DNA of 64,000 nt from Limnomonas spitsbergensis (Eukaryota > Chlorophyta > Chlorophyceae > Chlamydomonadales). The DNA lies in NCBI GenBank assembly GCA_037349105.1, contig JAYJMM010000041.1, positions 3,596,001 to 3,660,000 on the forward strand. Reading direction: 5' to 3'. Within the stretch, counting starts at the first letter, position 1; each line of letters begins with the position of its first letter. A model generated the notes under the pieces. It did no database searches, had not been told where the DNA came from, and worked only from the letters and a program-made list of their open reading frames with translations. The translations under genes were made by a program, and so were the position numbers. This document shows positions 21,006 to 30,299 of this stretch, one piece after another.

Positions 21006-21581
21006 TCATATGGGGGTGTTTTTATGGCCCAGTGACAGGCTTTGAGCGGAAAAATATTCGAGTCTGCGCCTGGTTTGCACTATGCTATGCAAGAGTTTTA
21101 TCGAATGGACATACATTTTCTGGGCGCATTTCTTAGCATGGAATGCGGTGATCCCAAGAGACATCATGGCTTCAATTGTGTGCTTATTGTAAGTAGTGCC
21201 CGATGTGCCAATCAAGATTGGAATCATTTATATGTTGTTTCGCTGGTGCCCGTTCAAGATCAATAGCTCCACAAGGTCAGTGTGCTGGTTAAAGCAAACT
21301 TTTAATTGGTCCCCATGCTCAGTGTCCCCGCAATACTTCAAATCCCCAATGTGGACTACAATGTCCTTCTTTTGTCCTGTCGTTTGCATCAACAACATGT
21401 CAGGCTGCATTTTCGTTTTCATTTGGATGGCTCCAAGTGTTGGTGCCGCAGCGTGGGGGATTAAGGGGACTTTATTCATCAGCATGGCTGGTGCTCCTGC
21501 TCTCTCACACTTCTCGGCCGTCCCCAGGTCTGCCATGACGATGTCCCCTCCCATGCTGCCTTTCGATACAGCCCTCAGCAA
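21006..21581 (-). pseudogene. C-terminal PD-(D/E)xK-like nuclease segment, one in-frame stop
   Basis: QPDMLLMQTTG is followed by IVVHIGDLKYCGDTEHGDQ, which has the spacing of a PD-(D/E)xK restriction-like core (PD, then D-L-K). The same frame continues, after a TAA at 21230-21228, with MIPILIGTSGTTYNKHTI and TRRRLE, a block that usually closes such domains. With the APE fragment upstream, this gives the element two nuclease types. Identification is by motif only. Confidence 0.6.
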
Positions 21582-21841
21582 AATCCTTCATGTGCCATGG
21601 TGGGCTCTATGTACATCTTTTGCATTTCGGGGTGCCTGCATGCGCCTGTGATATGGCCTGCACTGTCATGCTCTCCACACAAGGGGCATTTGTCCGTGGC
21701 ACTTTTGCCCCACCTGAAAGCCACCTTGTTATTCCAAAGGCATCCATGTCGCCATCGAAGGGCTGTTTTCTTCTCGGCCAGAGTGACTCCCGGGTGGTTA
21801 AAGAAACTGTTGCTGAGGGCCCCATCAGCAATCGCGTGCAA
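21575..21841 (-). pseudogene. Cys/His knuckle segment of the LINE
   Basis: The frame reads LRWRHGCLWNNKVAFRWG, then CPLCGEHDSAGHITGACRH and MQKMYIE. A CxxC pair with following His and Cys residues after an RxGxLxNxK block is typical of the region after RNase H in several LINE groups. It probably binds nucleic acid. No internal stop is seen in this short piece. Confidence 0.65.
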
Positions 21842-21927
21842 CCGTTACCACCCTTGAAAGTATACGCTATCGATGTTGGATCGGTCCAGCTTTTGGCGCT
21901 CGTGAATGTGTGTCTTCAGGGCACCCT

Positions 21928-22843
21928 TCAGAATCCTTGCGGCACTCCCTGTCCAGGGTCGTCTTCGTTAGGTTTTGTGAAAATCCAGAAAGAGCCGTAC
22001 TGCGAGGTTTCGGAGCTCACAGGTACGGATAGATCGCATTCTCCCCTTTTAGTGGCCGCCCGTTTAGCTATCCCGTCGGCTTTCTCGTTTCCGCTATCTC
22101 CGTTATGGGCTTTCACCTTATGGAATCGACTATTTTCCCTTGGGACGCCATGAGCTGGAGTTGGCCCACGATATGCTGGAGGAGGTCTCTGTGCTTGTGG
22201 TAGGTGAGAGACATGGGGGATCGGACAGCTTTCCGGATTTGGTACGAGGAGGTGGCGCTGTCAACAGCTATTTTTGTCTGTTCTTTCACTAGGGCTCCAT
22301 AGATCCCTGCCAGCTCGGCTCTGTTTATGGTGTTTGTGGGATCTTCTCCAGCCGGGTTAATGGTGGTGTCTTGTTGATCGGCGGTGGCGCTCGGGATGTG
22401 GAGTCCAGCGCCAGTTAGTTGATCTTTCCTGCCATCTTTACGGTAAGGCTGATTTCAATGCAACTGCCATCAGTGTAGGCTCTCTCCCTCCAATTGTGCT
22501 TCAGCGCGCTGTTTTCTTGGAACCACTCTAGGCAATGGCATACGTCCATTGGGTCTGCCTTTGTTGCTCTAGGGATGTCTGTGTCCCTTGGAGATTGTTG
22601 GAAGGAGCGTGATCCTATCATGGACTGGGCATGGTTCTGCTCTCCTTGATCCTCTCCCACCCTATCCCCACATGGGGGAGGAGGTCGGGTCCATGTTGTA
22701 GTTACTAGCAGGGGGTTGGCCCTGGCTTGCGGGTGTTTATCTACATGTGCGAGGGTTCTGCGGAGCATTCTGATGAGGTCATCCTGTTTCCACCGGATTT
22801 GCTGGGACTGGGCTTCTTTGTTCCACACAACGATGATGTCCAC
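21928..22843 (-). pseudogene. RNase H domain of the LINE, frame-broken
   Basis: RNase H type I removes the RNA strand of RNA-DNA hybrids. The first acidic block AYTDGSC lies at about 22483-22463. After a frame break near 22425 the next frame reads TINRAELAGIYGAL with the second acid and KIAVDSATSSYQIRK with the third. After another break near 22120 comes KAHNGDSGNEKADGIAKRAA with the last His/Asp block. All four catalytic blocks are recognisable, but in three frames. Confidence 0.82.
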
Positions 22844-22847
22844 AACG

Positions 22848-22925
22848 ATAGTGTCGGGGTCAAGGGCTATGCTCCCCCTTTGTCAGGCCCATGGTCTAGT
22901 GTCGGGGTCAAGGGCTGTGCTGGTA
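22848..22925. repeat. Short tandem duplication inside the LINE
   Basis: AGTGTCGGGGTCAAGGGCT occurs near 22850 and again near 22897, offset by 47 bases. It falls in the gap between the methyltransferase-like frame and the RNase H frame. It is a small local duplication and adds to the decay. Confidence 0.7.
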
Positions 22926-23774
22926 TGGGGGTTTGCCTGTCGACTTCATACCCCTGGGCAGGTACAAGACAGTAGCTGTCGGTTCCCTGGTCATTTCTGC
23001 AGACCACACTGCCCATCGAACTGCTTTTTCGAGGGATGGTTCGTCCCGGTTTGGGAAGGCATGTGAGTACCCTGTCCACCTGTGTTGGAAGGCATTTGTT
23101 TGTGCTTGGAAGGCCTGGTCCCTCGGGTATTTACTCCAATAGGTGGTGGCGTGATCTCTGACATGGAGGGGGCTAGAGAACCGTTCCTTGGAGACGCTAA
23201 AGTGCGTGTCTATGAAAGCTCTGAACTGCGGTGGGATGCTAAAATTGTCCTGCATTTGTTTGGTCTGTGCTTTTGTTCCTTCCTTGTGTCTGATGATCAG
23301 ATCAACCACTTCCTCTTCAAAGGAGGAGGGGGGCGGCATCATTTTAGCATGCATGCCTTCATCTGCAGCCTGTTCATACAATCTTCTGAGGGTGACGAGT
23401 CTGTCTTTGGGAATTGTCCCGACGCACCAGCCATTCCCCTTGTACACGCATGCCATCTCTGTAGTCGTGATTTGGGTGGTACTCTTAGGGTTCCACGTCT
23501 CAATCTCTCTCACTTCGATTTTACACTCTCCCGTCGGAGCATGGATGTCCAGTTGCGGGTTAATTGGCTCCATATCGAATGTTATCATTTCCTGGATATT
23601 GTCTCCCAGAGTGGTATCCCAATTGCTGTGATTTTGGTGAAACCCTTGTCGGGCCATGTTAGACAGGTGCCTATCTAGCATGGTGCCTTCGGAGGTCCTC
23701 GCTGGTGGCTGGTCGTGGTTTTCAGAGATCCATTGCCGTAGAAGGGCGGCTGTGTTTTCTTCGGTAAGGAGCAT
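22908..23774 (-). pseudogene. Adenine-N6-methyltransferase-like domain of the LINE
   Basis: A 288-residue open frame directly after the PHD segment. Residues 191-273 (about 23204-22956) read HFSVSKERFSSPLHVRDHAT, then YWSKYPRD, AFQAQTNAF, GYSHAFPN, then AVRWAVWSAE and a TVLYLP strand. This order resembles PCIF1- and phage Dam-like methyltransferases, where an FxSPLN block is followed by a catalytic NPPF/Y motif. Here that motif reads HAFPNRDEP, so activity is doubtful. It could also be a structural relic of that fold. The similarity is by eye only. Confidence 0.5.
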
Positions 23775-24727
23775 CTCTTCAGGTTCCCAGCTAGGCTTCC
23801 ATGTGACTTAAACCAGCCCTCCACCTGTGTGGTGCTAGTTGCATGTGTGCACGCCGGGCATGTCCATTTGTCTTGGCTGGGTCTCCAGTCCACTGGTTGG
23901 CTTAGGCATTGGGCATGATAGTACTTGTAGCATATGTCGCACGTGATGATGTCATCATAGCATCCCGATGCGTCATCGTACTGCAGGCTGTGTGGGTTCC
24001 AGCAACCTTCGCATGCTGCAACACCTGCCCAGTCGTGGGCATGCAGGTCTTGACCAAGTCCTAGGGTCTTTCGGCAACAAGCCTCTATTTTCTCTGGTGT
24101 GTACCCTGCCATGCTATGGTATGGGATGGCCCATTCATCGATGATGCTTGGGTGCCAGGTGACTTTATATTGAATTTGCTTGATTCTGTCTTTCCCTTTT
24201 TGGTGGCGTCCTTTGCTTGGCTCTGTGACCATCCTCCAGCCTGTGATGGCTGCTACTTGGTTGGTGTGCCCGTACATCTCTTGTATGACTGTTGCCGCCC
24301 TTTCTCCTTCTGATATTTGGCTTTTGGCAAATACAAAAATGCGCTCTGCCTCCTTCCTTTTGTAGTCATGTCTGATACATAGGCATGTTCCTGTTGTCTG
24401 GCACTTTCTGCGTGGGGCCGCAATCTCTTTCCGTAGGCTCGTAGTTGACGAGCATCCTTGTCTTTTCTTGTCTCTGTGGAGGGTAGGGTCCTTGCGCCAG
24501 TGTTGCTTCTTCTTGTTGCCTTGCTGTCCGGTCAGGTTTGCTCTGCCCTCTTGATGCTGGGTGGGGTCTGGGATATCAGCGAGGTCTCTCTCTGTTTCGA
24601 TTGTAGTTGGAATGCCGATGTCCTTGGTATTCAGGTACCGGGTGATCAATGTCTGGTCAGGGTGAAGGGAAGCCTGGAACATGGTTCCCGTCGGCATGGG
24701 GTTTCTTGCTATAGCAGTGATGTACAT
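23675..24727 (-). pseudogene. PHD finger segment of the LINE
   Basis: A 350-residue open frame containing a C4HC3 zinc finger at residues 239-293 (about 24013-23849). Cys239/242 and Cys263/266 are followed by His271, Cys274, Cys290 and Cys293, with the usual Trp two residues before the last CxxC pair (WTCPAC). PHD fingers commonly bind histone H3 tails. Just before it, YKVTWHPSIIDEWAIPYHS may be a chromo-like strand block, but this is weak. The frame runs past the true border and shifts near 23775 into the methyltransferase-like frame. All zinc ligands are intact. Confidence 0.78.
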
Positions 24728-24848
24728 GTTTCCCTCGTGTATCTCTCGTTAATCCTTTGGGAGGCTCAACGACGTGTTTCTTTGTCTTTTTATGTCTCTA
24801 AGGTCTGTCTGCACCCGGCCCGTTGTTTGCCATGACTGAGAGTCTGTT

Positions 24849-25511
24849 TTAGGCTATGATGTGCTTGTCTTTGACATTTCTCCTGTATCTGTTTCTCAGG
24901 CCTCTCCCATCCATCAAGTGCTTGCCTCCCTGTTCTGTCAGGTCTGCTAGGTGAGTGATTCCTAGGTGAAACAGAGGTTGAAGCAGGGTGTACGCGTTGA
25001 GGGGTTCTGTGGCAGGAAGGGTAGCAGTGGCAGGGTTGAGCTGTTCTAGCGCTTGGGCGAGTTCGGGGGTATGTGTAGTGAATTGTTGCACCTTGCTTTT
25101 CACGATGATCAGGTCATTATCTGTGATATGGGACAGTTGTCTGAGCCGCATGCAATGTTTAGCCTGTTGGGTGTCTTTAAATCCTGTGGGGCCCATGTAT
25201 TTGAGCTGCTTCTCCATGAGACTTCGAGTGACTTCGCCCATGCGCCCTTCATCACGTAGGGATGCGATGAGAAGTTCTGTATTCTTCTTTGCGTATTCTG
25301 TCGCCAGGAATGCACTCCCCAGCCCATAGGACGCGACATCTGGGTGTACGGTAGCTGAGTTGGCACATCTATCTGCCTTCTTTATCAAGTTTTGGTGCTG
25401 GAACTTCCAGTCTAGTGTCATCGTGAGCTCTGCAACGAGGTATCTGAAGGGATGTATTGGGGGAAGGTGTTGCACGTATTGTCCTTGGACCATTATCTGG
25501 TTGTCTAGTTG
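24849..25511 (-). pseudogene. RT thumb/connection remnant lacking the RT core
   Basis: The text HLPPIHPFRYLVAELTMTLD resembles the region just after the polymerase palm in LINEs, where an FKYLGV-like block is usual. After it a further jump occurs near DRCANSATVHPDVASYG. There is no FADD-type catalytic motif or other palm block anywhere in the element. The frame is continuous with the endonuclease fragment upstream, so the deletion happened in frame. Confidence 0.6.
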
Positions 25512-26069
25512 TCTAGAAGGGGTGCCGTTTTGTGCTTCTTGCATGCTTTCCGTGAGTATGCTGTACATTTTTAGTCTCTCTGTCTCATCCTCTGGTGAGC
25601 AGCCTGACGGCGCATATACCCCTGTGATGTTGACGGGCATGGAATGGGGCAATTGGATAGCAACGTTAAGGATTCTCCCATTGCAGCTGTCGCCCTCTGT
25701 TCGGGTGGCCTTGCCCAACACCGCAATGTGCTCCTTGATGGCAATGATGACCCCACGCAGGCCTCTGCCATGTTCGCTGTGTGTACATGCCCAGTATTGA
25801 TACCCCTGCAGGGCTTCTTGCAACCATCTGGCCTTCTTCCGCTTGGGGAGCATGTTTGTCTCAGTGAGTACAAGGATATCTGGGTTATGTAGCTGGATGG
25901 TCATTTCAATGTCATATTTTGCAGTGTAAATGCCCTGGACAGAGGCTGTGATCGTGCGCAACGTAGCCGGCTGGCAAACTGTTTGATCTTCTCCATGAGA
26001 TGGAGCATGTGTCTGGCGTGGTAGGATTGTATTTTTTTGAGCAAACTTGTTCTTTAATATCTGATTCAC
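25512..26069 (-). pseudogene. APE-type endonuclease domain, C-terminally truncated
   Basis: The N-terminal half of an exonuclease-endonuclease-phosphatase fold, which nicks target DNA to prime reverse transcription in LINEs. Visible pieces in order are TASVQGI, DILVLTETN with the metal-binding Glu at residue 70, RGLRGVIIAIKEHI, and VNITGVYAPSG. The later catalytic blocks, the GDFN-type Asp-Asn and the terminal SDH, are absent because the frame runs straight into RT-thumb sequence after residue ~186. Confidence 0.75.
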
Positions 26070-26312
26070 CTTTGTTTTTGCTGAGCTGGTTCAGGTTCAC
26101 TAGTGATCTAGGGAGTGAGGTACGATATATTGAGGGGCTGAAGCAGTTTGTTCTTTTTCTTTCCTTCCGTTGTGTGCGGGAGGGCGCTGTTGCATTTAGT
26201 TTGTTTTTTCTTGAGCTTACGTACGTATCCTTTGGGAGCCATTTTATTTTATTTATTCTTTCAGCACCGTTTATCTTCATGCCCTTGAATTTTCCTTCCT
26301 TTGATGGCACGT

Positions 26313-26985
26313 CTAGGTGGGTCGAAGACTGTGACATGGGTGGGGGGGGGCTGCCTTGATGCTCGATGTATCATCTTGTCCCATGGTGGCATCTTGGTCT
26401 GGAAAAGATAACCTTACAAGATGATTAAGCTCATCGTTTCTAGCGAGGCCATGCCTTGGTTGCACGTATTGCACGATGCGCTTGGCCCGTACAATAATCA
26501 ATGTGATAGAGTCTGGGAGCACCGGTCCCTGGATACATGGAAACATGAACCTGATTGTTTTTGACGTACCGTCTCCAATATCTCTCAGGAAGTCATCCCA
26601 TGTCTGCATCAATAGCACAAACGCTTGTAGTGGCGTTTTGTCGTCTGGGAGGCCTGATGCTTTGTTCAAGCATCTATCTCGTAAAGCTGTCAGGCTATTT
26701 GGGGGCAGGGTACTGGTGGGGTTGCGAGAGGCAGCCAATGGCAGCATGGGCTCGAAGTGCCCAGCTAGGGTATTTTCAGAAAGCACACATGCAAGGCGGG
26801 GGCAGCGTCATTTGTTGGTTGGACTCCTAGGAGTTGGCTCACAATGCTGCGTTCTCCGTCAGACTCTGATAATTGGTGCTGGTGCACTGTTATTTGCAAT
26901 GCCATTGAAGTCCAGTGGGTGATGCCCCGTCAGCCCATAGTCCCTCTCCCGTATTCCCATCACACGGCGTGGCCATTCGTCTTGT
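26313..26985 (-). pseudogene. Unrecognised coding remnant of the LINE
   Basis: An open stretch from 26786 down to 26313 encodes about 157 residues (for example ITLIIVRAKRIVQYVQPRHG) with no domain I know. It lies between the protease-like segment and the endonuclease in the element's reading order, so it is probably part of the same polyprotein or first ORF. The 26787-26985 gap appears frame-broken. Confidence 0.4.
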
Positions 26986-28372
26986 TCAGTCACATAGCTT
27001 GTGTCTTGAATCAGTACCATGTACTTGTTGGTAGATCAGCGTGGTTAAGGACCTGACCGCATCCTGCCTGCCTTGGGACAGAGCTTGCCTGAAAGTTTGC
27101 ACCCCGAGGCCTCTTAACATGATAGGAGGAATACCTGATAGATGTGCTAGAGAGTCAAAGTAACAGTCCTCCTCCGAGAAGGAAAAATTAGGGCCTGATA
27201 TAATTTTTAGGCCACTTTGCTGCAAAAACATTTGTTTAATGTCTTGCACGCTTTGTGAATCAGGTCCAAGCGGGACATTCACCCTATTCCTCGAAGGCAT
27301 GGGAGTCGGTGAGTCGAGGATTGTGATTGGGCTGAGGGAGGCCCCCCGGGGGTGCCTGATAGGTGGGAAGTTTAAACATGCATTTCTGCATTCGGCTAAG
27401 CTGTTGGCATGGAAGTATCCGCATACTTCATATGCCTTGTCTCTCAGATCTCGCATGTTTAGGTCTGCTTCCATGTCCCCCCCTGAGATCACTGCTCTAC
27501 TGGTTGTTTCTGAGTCTAGCCAGTACCATTTACCTTTGTACCGGCGAAGAGTGCTTGCGTGCCGATAGGTTGCTTCTTTAGTTATGACGACAAAAGCATC
27601 AAACTGGTATTTTCTCCTTGTCTTGCAAGTCCTTCAGGAGCTTGTCTAGTGTGTCTACTGTCAGCTTCAATAAATCGCTACGTTGATCCATCAGCATGCG
27701 GTAGTCCATACCGTAGTTTTCAAACGCGTAGAAGGCCCATGCTGTGGTTGTGAAGTTCCCATTCGATTGGAATTGACGTTGGTCAGGCATAAGGGTGTAT
27801 CTATGGTGCTCGTAGGTCGGTTTCTGCCTTTCGCTCATGAACCAGTCCATAATTTCCCCCTTTGTGTGTGTCAGGGGTGCACCCATGAGCATAGCCATTG
27901 CATGTGCTTGGCAGAACAAACCCTCCTGCTTTTCATAGTGGATCCCCTCCGATATGGTGTGGTTCCCTTTGTGTGTTAATTTTTGTTTGATCCAGTTTGC
28001 ACCCCCTCCTATTTGCCTTGGGTAGGTCCCCTCGGTGTGTCTATCCTGGTTTGCCCGCCTCGCGTTTACCTCCTTGTGATAATTGCAGTCAGTTCTTTCC
28101 TGACTCCTGTATTTTCCTGTATGCTTGAGCCATGGATCCTTGGAACCTTGGGCCCCTGGGTTGTTCAATTTGCGCGTTAATCTCCAAGATTGCTTAAGCA
28201 TGAATTTTAAGAGCCAGGCTTTTTTATTTGGGGATGCCATGCACTTTTGTAAGATATACCTACGGGCATGCTCCCAGTGATTTTCTTCGTATTTTTTGTT
28301 TTGCGCGTTTTTCTTCGTGACATAGGCGTATTTATTTTCATTTACCGTTGTTACCAAGATCTCGCTGTTCAC
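26986..28372 (-). pseudogene. LINE segment with Josephin-like cysteine protease domain
   Basis: Josephin domains are ataxin-3-type cysteine proteases that usually remove ubiquitin. The first frame (28372-27599) has HYEKQEGLFCQAHAMAMLMG at residues 145-164, matching the Josephin active-site block with Cys154, then GNFTTTAWAFYAFENYG. A one-base shift near 27600 separates it from the continuing frame, which reads FDAFVV, then YRHASTLRRYKGKWYWLDSE. That supplies a candidate catalytic His and the WYxLDS strand. Further on, EEDCYFDSLAHLSG faintly resembles an OTU-type Cys block, which is too weak to call. The N-terminal ~130 residues are basic and unrecognised. Either the frameshift is decay or it is a frameshift site. 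The Josephin call is fairly firm; its role in the element is inference. Confidence 0.72.
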
Positions 28373-28730
28373 ACCGCTGTTTACCAGTGGGGCCTCTGTT
28401 GTGGATTATTCACTGATGTTAGAAGCATGCCAAGTTCTTAGGTAGGAGAGGATCCCCATGACAAGTGTAACACAAATGTAACTTGCAAACGTGCTCGTTG
28501 AAAGGCTAGCAGGGATATGCATACAGTAAGTATTATTTCCTTGGCTGATCCCTGGCAGATAGTTTAGTTTGCTCATGTTCTCAGATCTATGAATTGAGGC
28601 TGGGGTTGAGGCTTTTCCTAGATTTGGCCTACAACGTGCCAAGAGGTTCGCCATGGTATCTGGGCAGGTGTAAAAAATCGAGCGGTTAGCCATGGCCGCA
28701 GGGCAGAATATACATTCAATGCGTACATGG
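28373..28730. other. Junction between the LINE and the satellite
   Basis: About 360 bases separate the most upstream readable LINE frame from the first satellite unit. A short minus-strand open stretch (28406-28735) has no recognised domain. It may be the LINE's 5' leader. No promoter could be identified. Confidence 0.5.
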
Positions 28731-30299
28731 TTCATTTGCGGAACCTCTTAAGGCATTTGCTGCAGCATTCCTTCCTGGTGGAAGAGAGTGTGCACAGCTA
28801 GCCTGGTCCGTATTCATTTGCGCAACCTCTTAAGGCATTTGCTGCAGCATTCCTTCCTGGTGGAAGAGAGTGTGCACAGCTGGCTTGGTCCGTATTCATT
28901 TGCGCAACCTCTTAAGGCATTTGCTGCAGCATTCCTTTCTGGTTGAAGAGAGTGTGCACTGCTGGCCTGGTCTGTATCCATTTGCGCAACCTCTTAAAGC
29001 ATCTGCTGCAGCATGTCTTCCTTGTTGAAGAGAGTGTGCACTGCTGGCCTGGTTCGTATTCATTTGCGCAACCTCTTAAGGCATTTGCTGCAGCACTCCT
29101 TTCTGCTTGAAGAGGCTGTGCACTGCTGGCCTGGTTCGTATTCATTTGCGCAACCTCTTAAGGCATTTGCTGCAGCATTCCTTCCTGTTTGAAGAGAGTG
29201 AGCACAGCTGGCCTGGTCCGTATTCATTTGCGCACCTCTTAAGGCATTTGCTGCAGCATTACTTTCTTAAAGAGAGTGTGCACTGCTGGCCTGGTCCGTA
29301 TTCATTTGCGCAACCTTTTAAGGCATCGGCTGCAGCATGCCTACCTGGTTGAAGAGAGAATGCACTGCTGGCCTGGTCCGTATTCATTTGCGCAAACTCT
29401 CAAGGCACTTGCTGCAGCATTACTTTCTGGTTGTAGAGAGTGTGCACAGCTGGCCTGGTCCGTATTCATTCCCGCAACCTCTTATGGCATCTGCTGCAGC
29501 ATTCCTTCCTGGTTGAAGAGAGTGTGCACAGCTGGCCTGGTCCGTATTCATTTGCGCAACCTCTCAAGGCATTTGCTGCAGCATTTCTTCCTGGTTGAAG
29601 AGAGTTTGCACAGCTGGCCTGATCCGTATTCATTTGCGCAACCTCGTAAGGCATCTGCTGCAGCATGCCTTCCTGGTTGAAGAGAGTGTGCACTGCTGGC
29701 CTGGTTCGTATTCATTTGCGCAACCTCTTAAGGCATTTGCTGCAGCATTCCTTCCTGTTTGAAGAGAGTGAGCACAGCTGGCCTGGTCCGTATTCATTTG
29801 CGCACCTCTTAAGGCATTTGCTGCAGCATTACTTTCTTAAAGAGAGTGTGCATTGCTGGCCTGGTCCGTATTAATTCCCGCAGCCTCTTCAGGCATTTGC
29901 TGCAGCATGTCTTCCTGATTGAAGAGAGTGTGCACTGCTGGCCTGGTCCGTATTCATTTGCGCAACCTTTTAAGGCATCGGCTGCAGCATGCCTACCCGG
30001 TTGAAGAGAGAATGCACTGCTGGCCTGGTCCGTATTCCTTTGCGCAACCTCTTAAGGCATTTGCTGCAGCATTCCTTCCTGTTTGAAGAGAGTGAGCACA
30101 GCTGGCCTGGTCCGTATTCATTTGCGCACCTCTTAAGGCATTTGCTGCAGCATTACTTTCTTGAAGAGAGTGTGCATTGCTGGCCTGGTCCGTATTAATT
30201 CCCGCAGCCTCTTCAGGCATTTGCTGCAGCATGTCTTCCTGATTGAAGAGAGTGTGCACTGCTGGCCTGGTCCGTATTCATTTGCGCAACCTTTTAAGG

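Larger units (their letters stand above)
20990..28372 (-). mobile_element. Decayed multi-domain LINE with two nuclease types
   Basis: A minus-strand non-LTR retrotransposon remnant. In its own 5'-3' direction it carries a Josephin-like protease, an APE-type endonuclease fragment, an RT-thumb fragment, a PHD finger, an adenine-methyltransferase-like domain, RNase H, a Cys/His knuckle and a PD-(D/E)xK-like nuclease. Having both an APE-like and a restriction-like nuclease recalls the Dualen/RandI group described from Chlamydomonas, which also encodes a cysteine protease. This copy is dead: frameshifts near 27600, 23775, 22425 and 22120, an in-frame stop at 21228-21230, and loss of the whole catalytic RT core. 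I see no clear poly-A tail or target duplication, so the ends are approximate. Open frames on the opposite strand here are shadows. Confidence 0.85.

Noticed and set aside
21042..24835. Several plus-strand open frames of 100-200 codons
   Set aside because: They are antisense to recognisable LINE domains and show no domain of their own.
26986..27200. OTU-type protease from the EEDCYFDSLAHLSG block
   Set aside because: One Cys block without a matching His block is too little to name a second protease.
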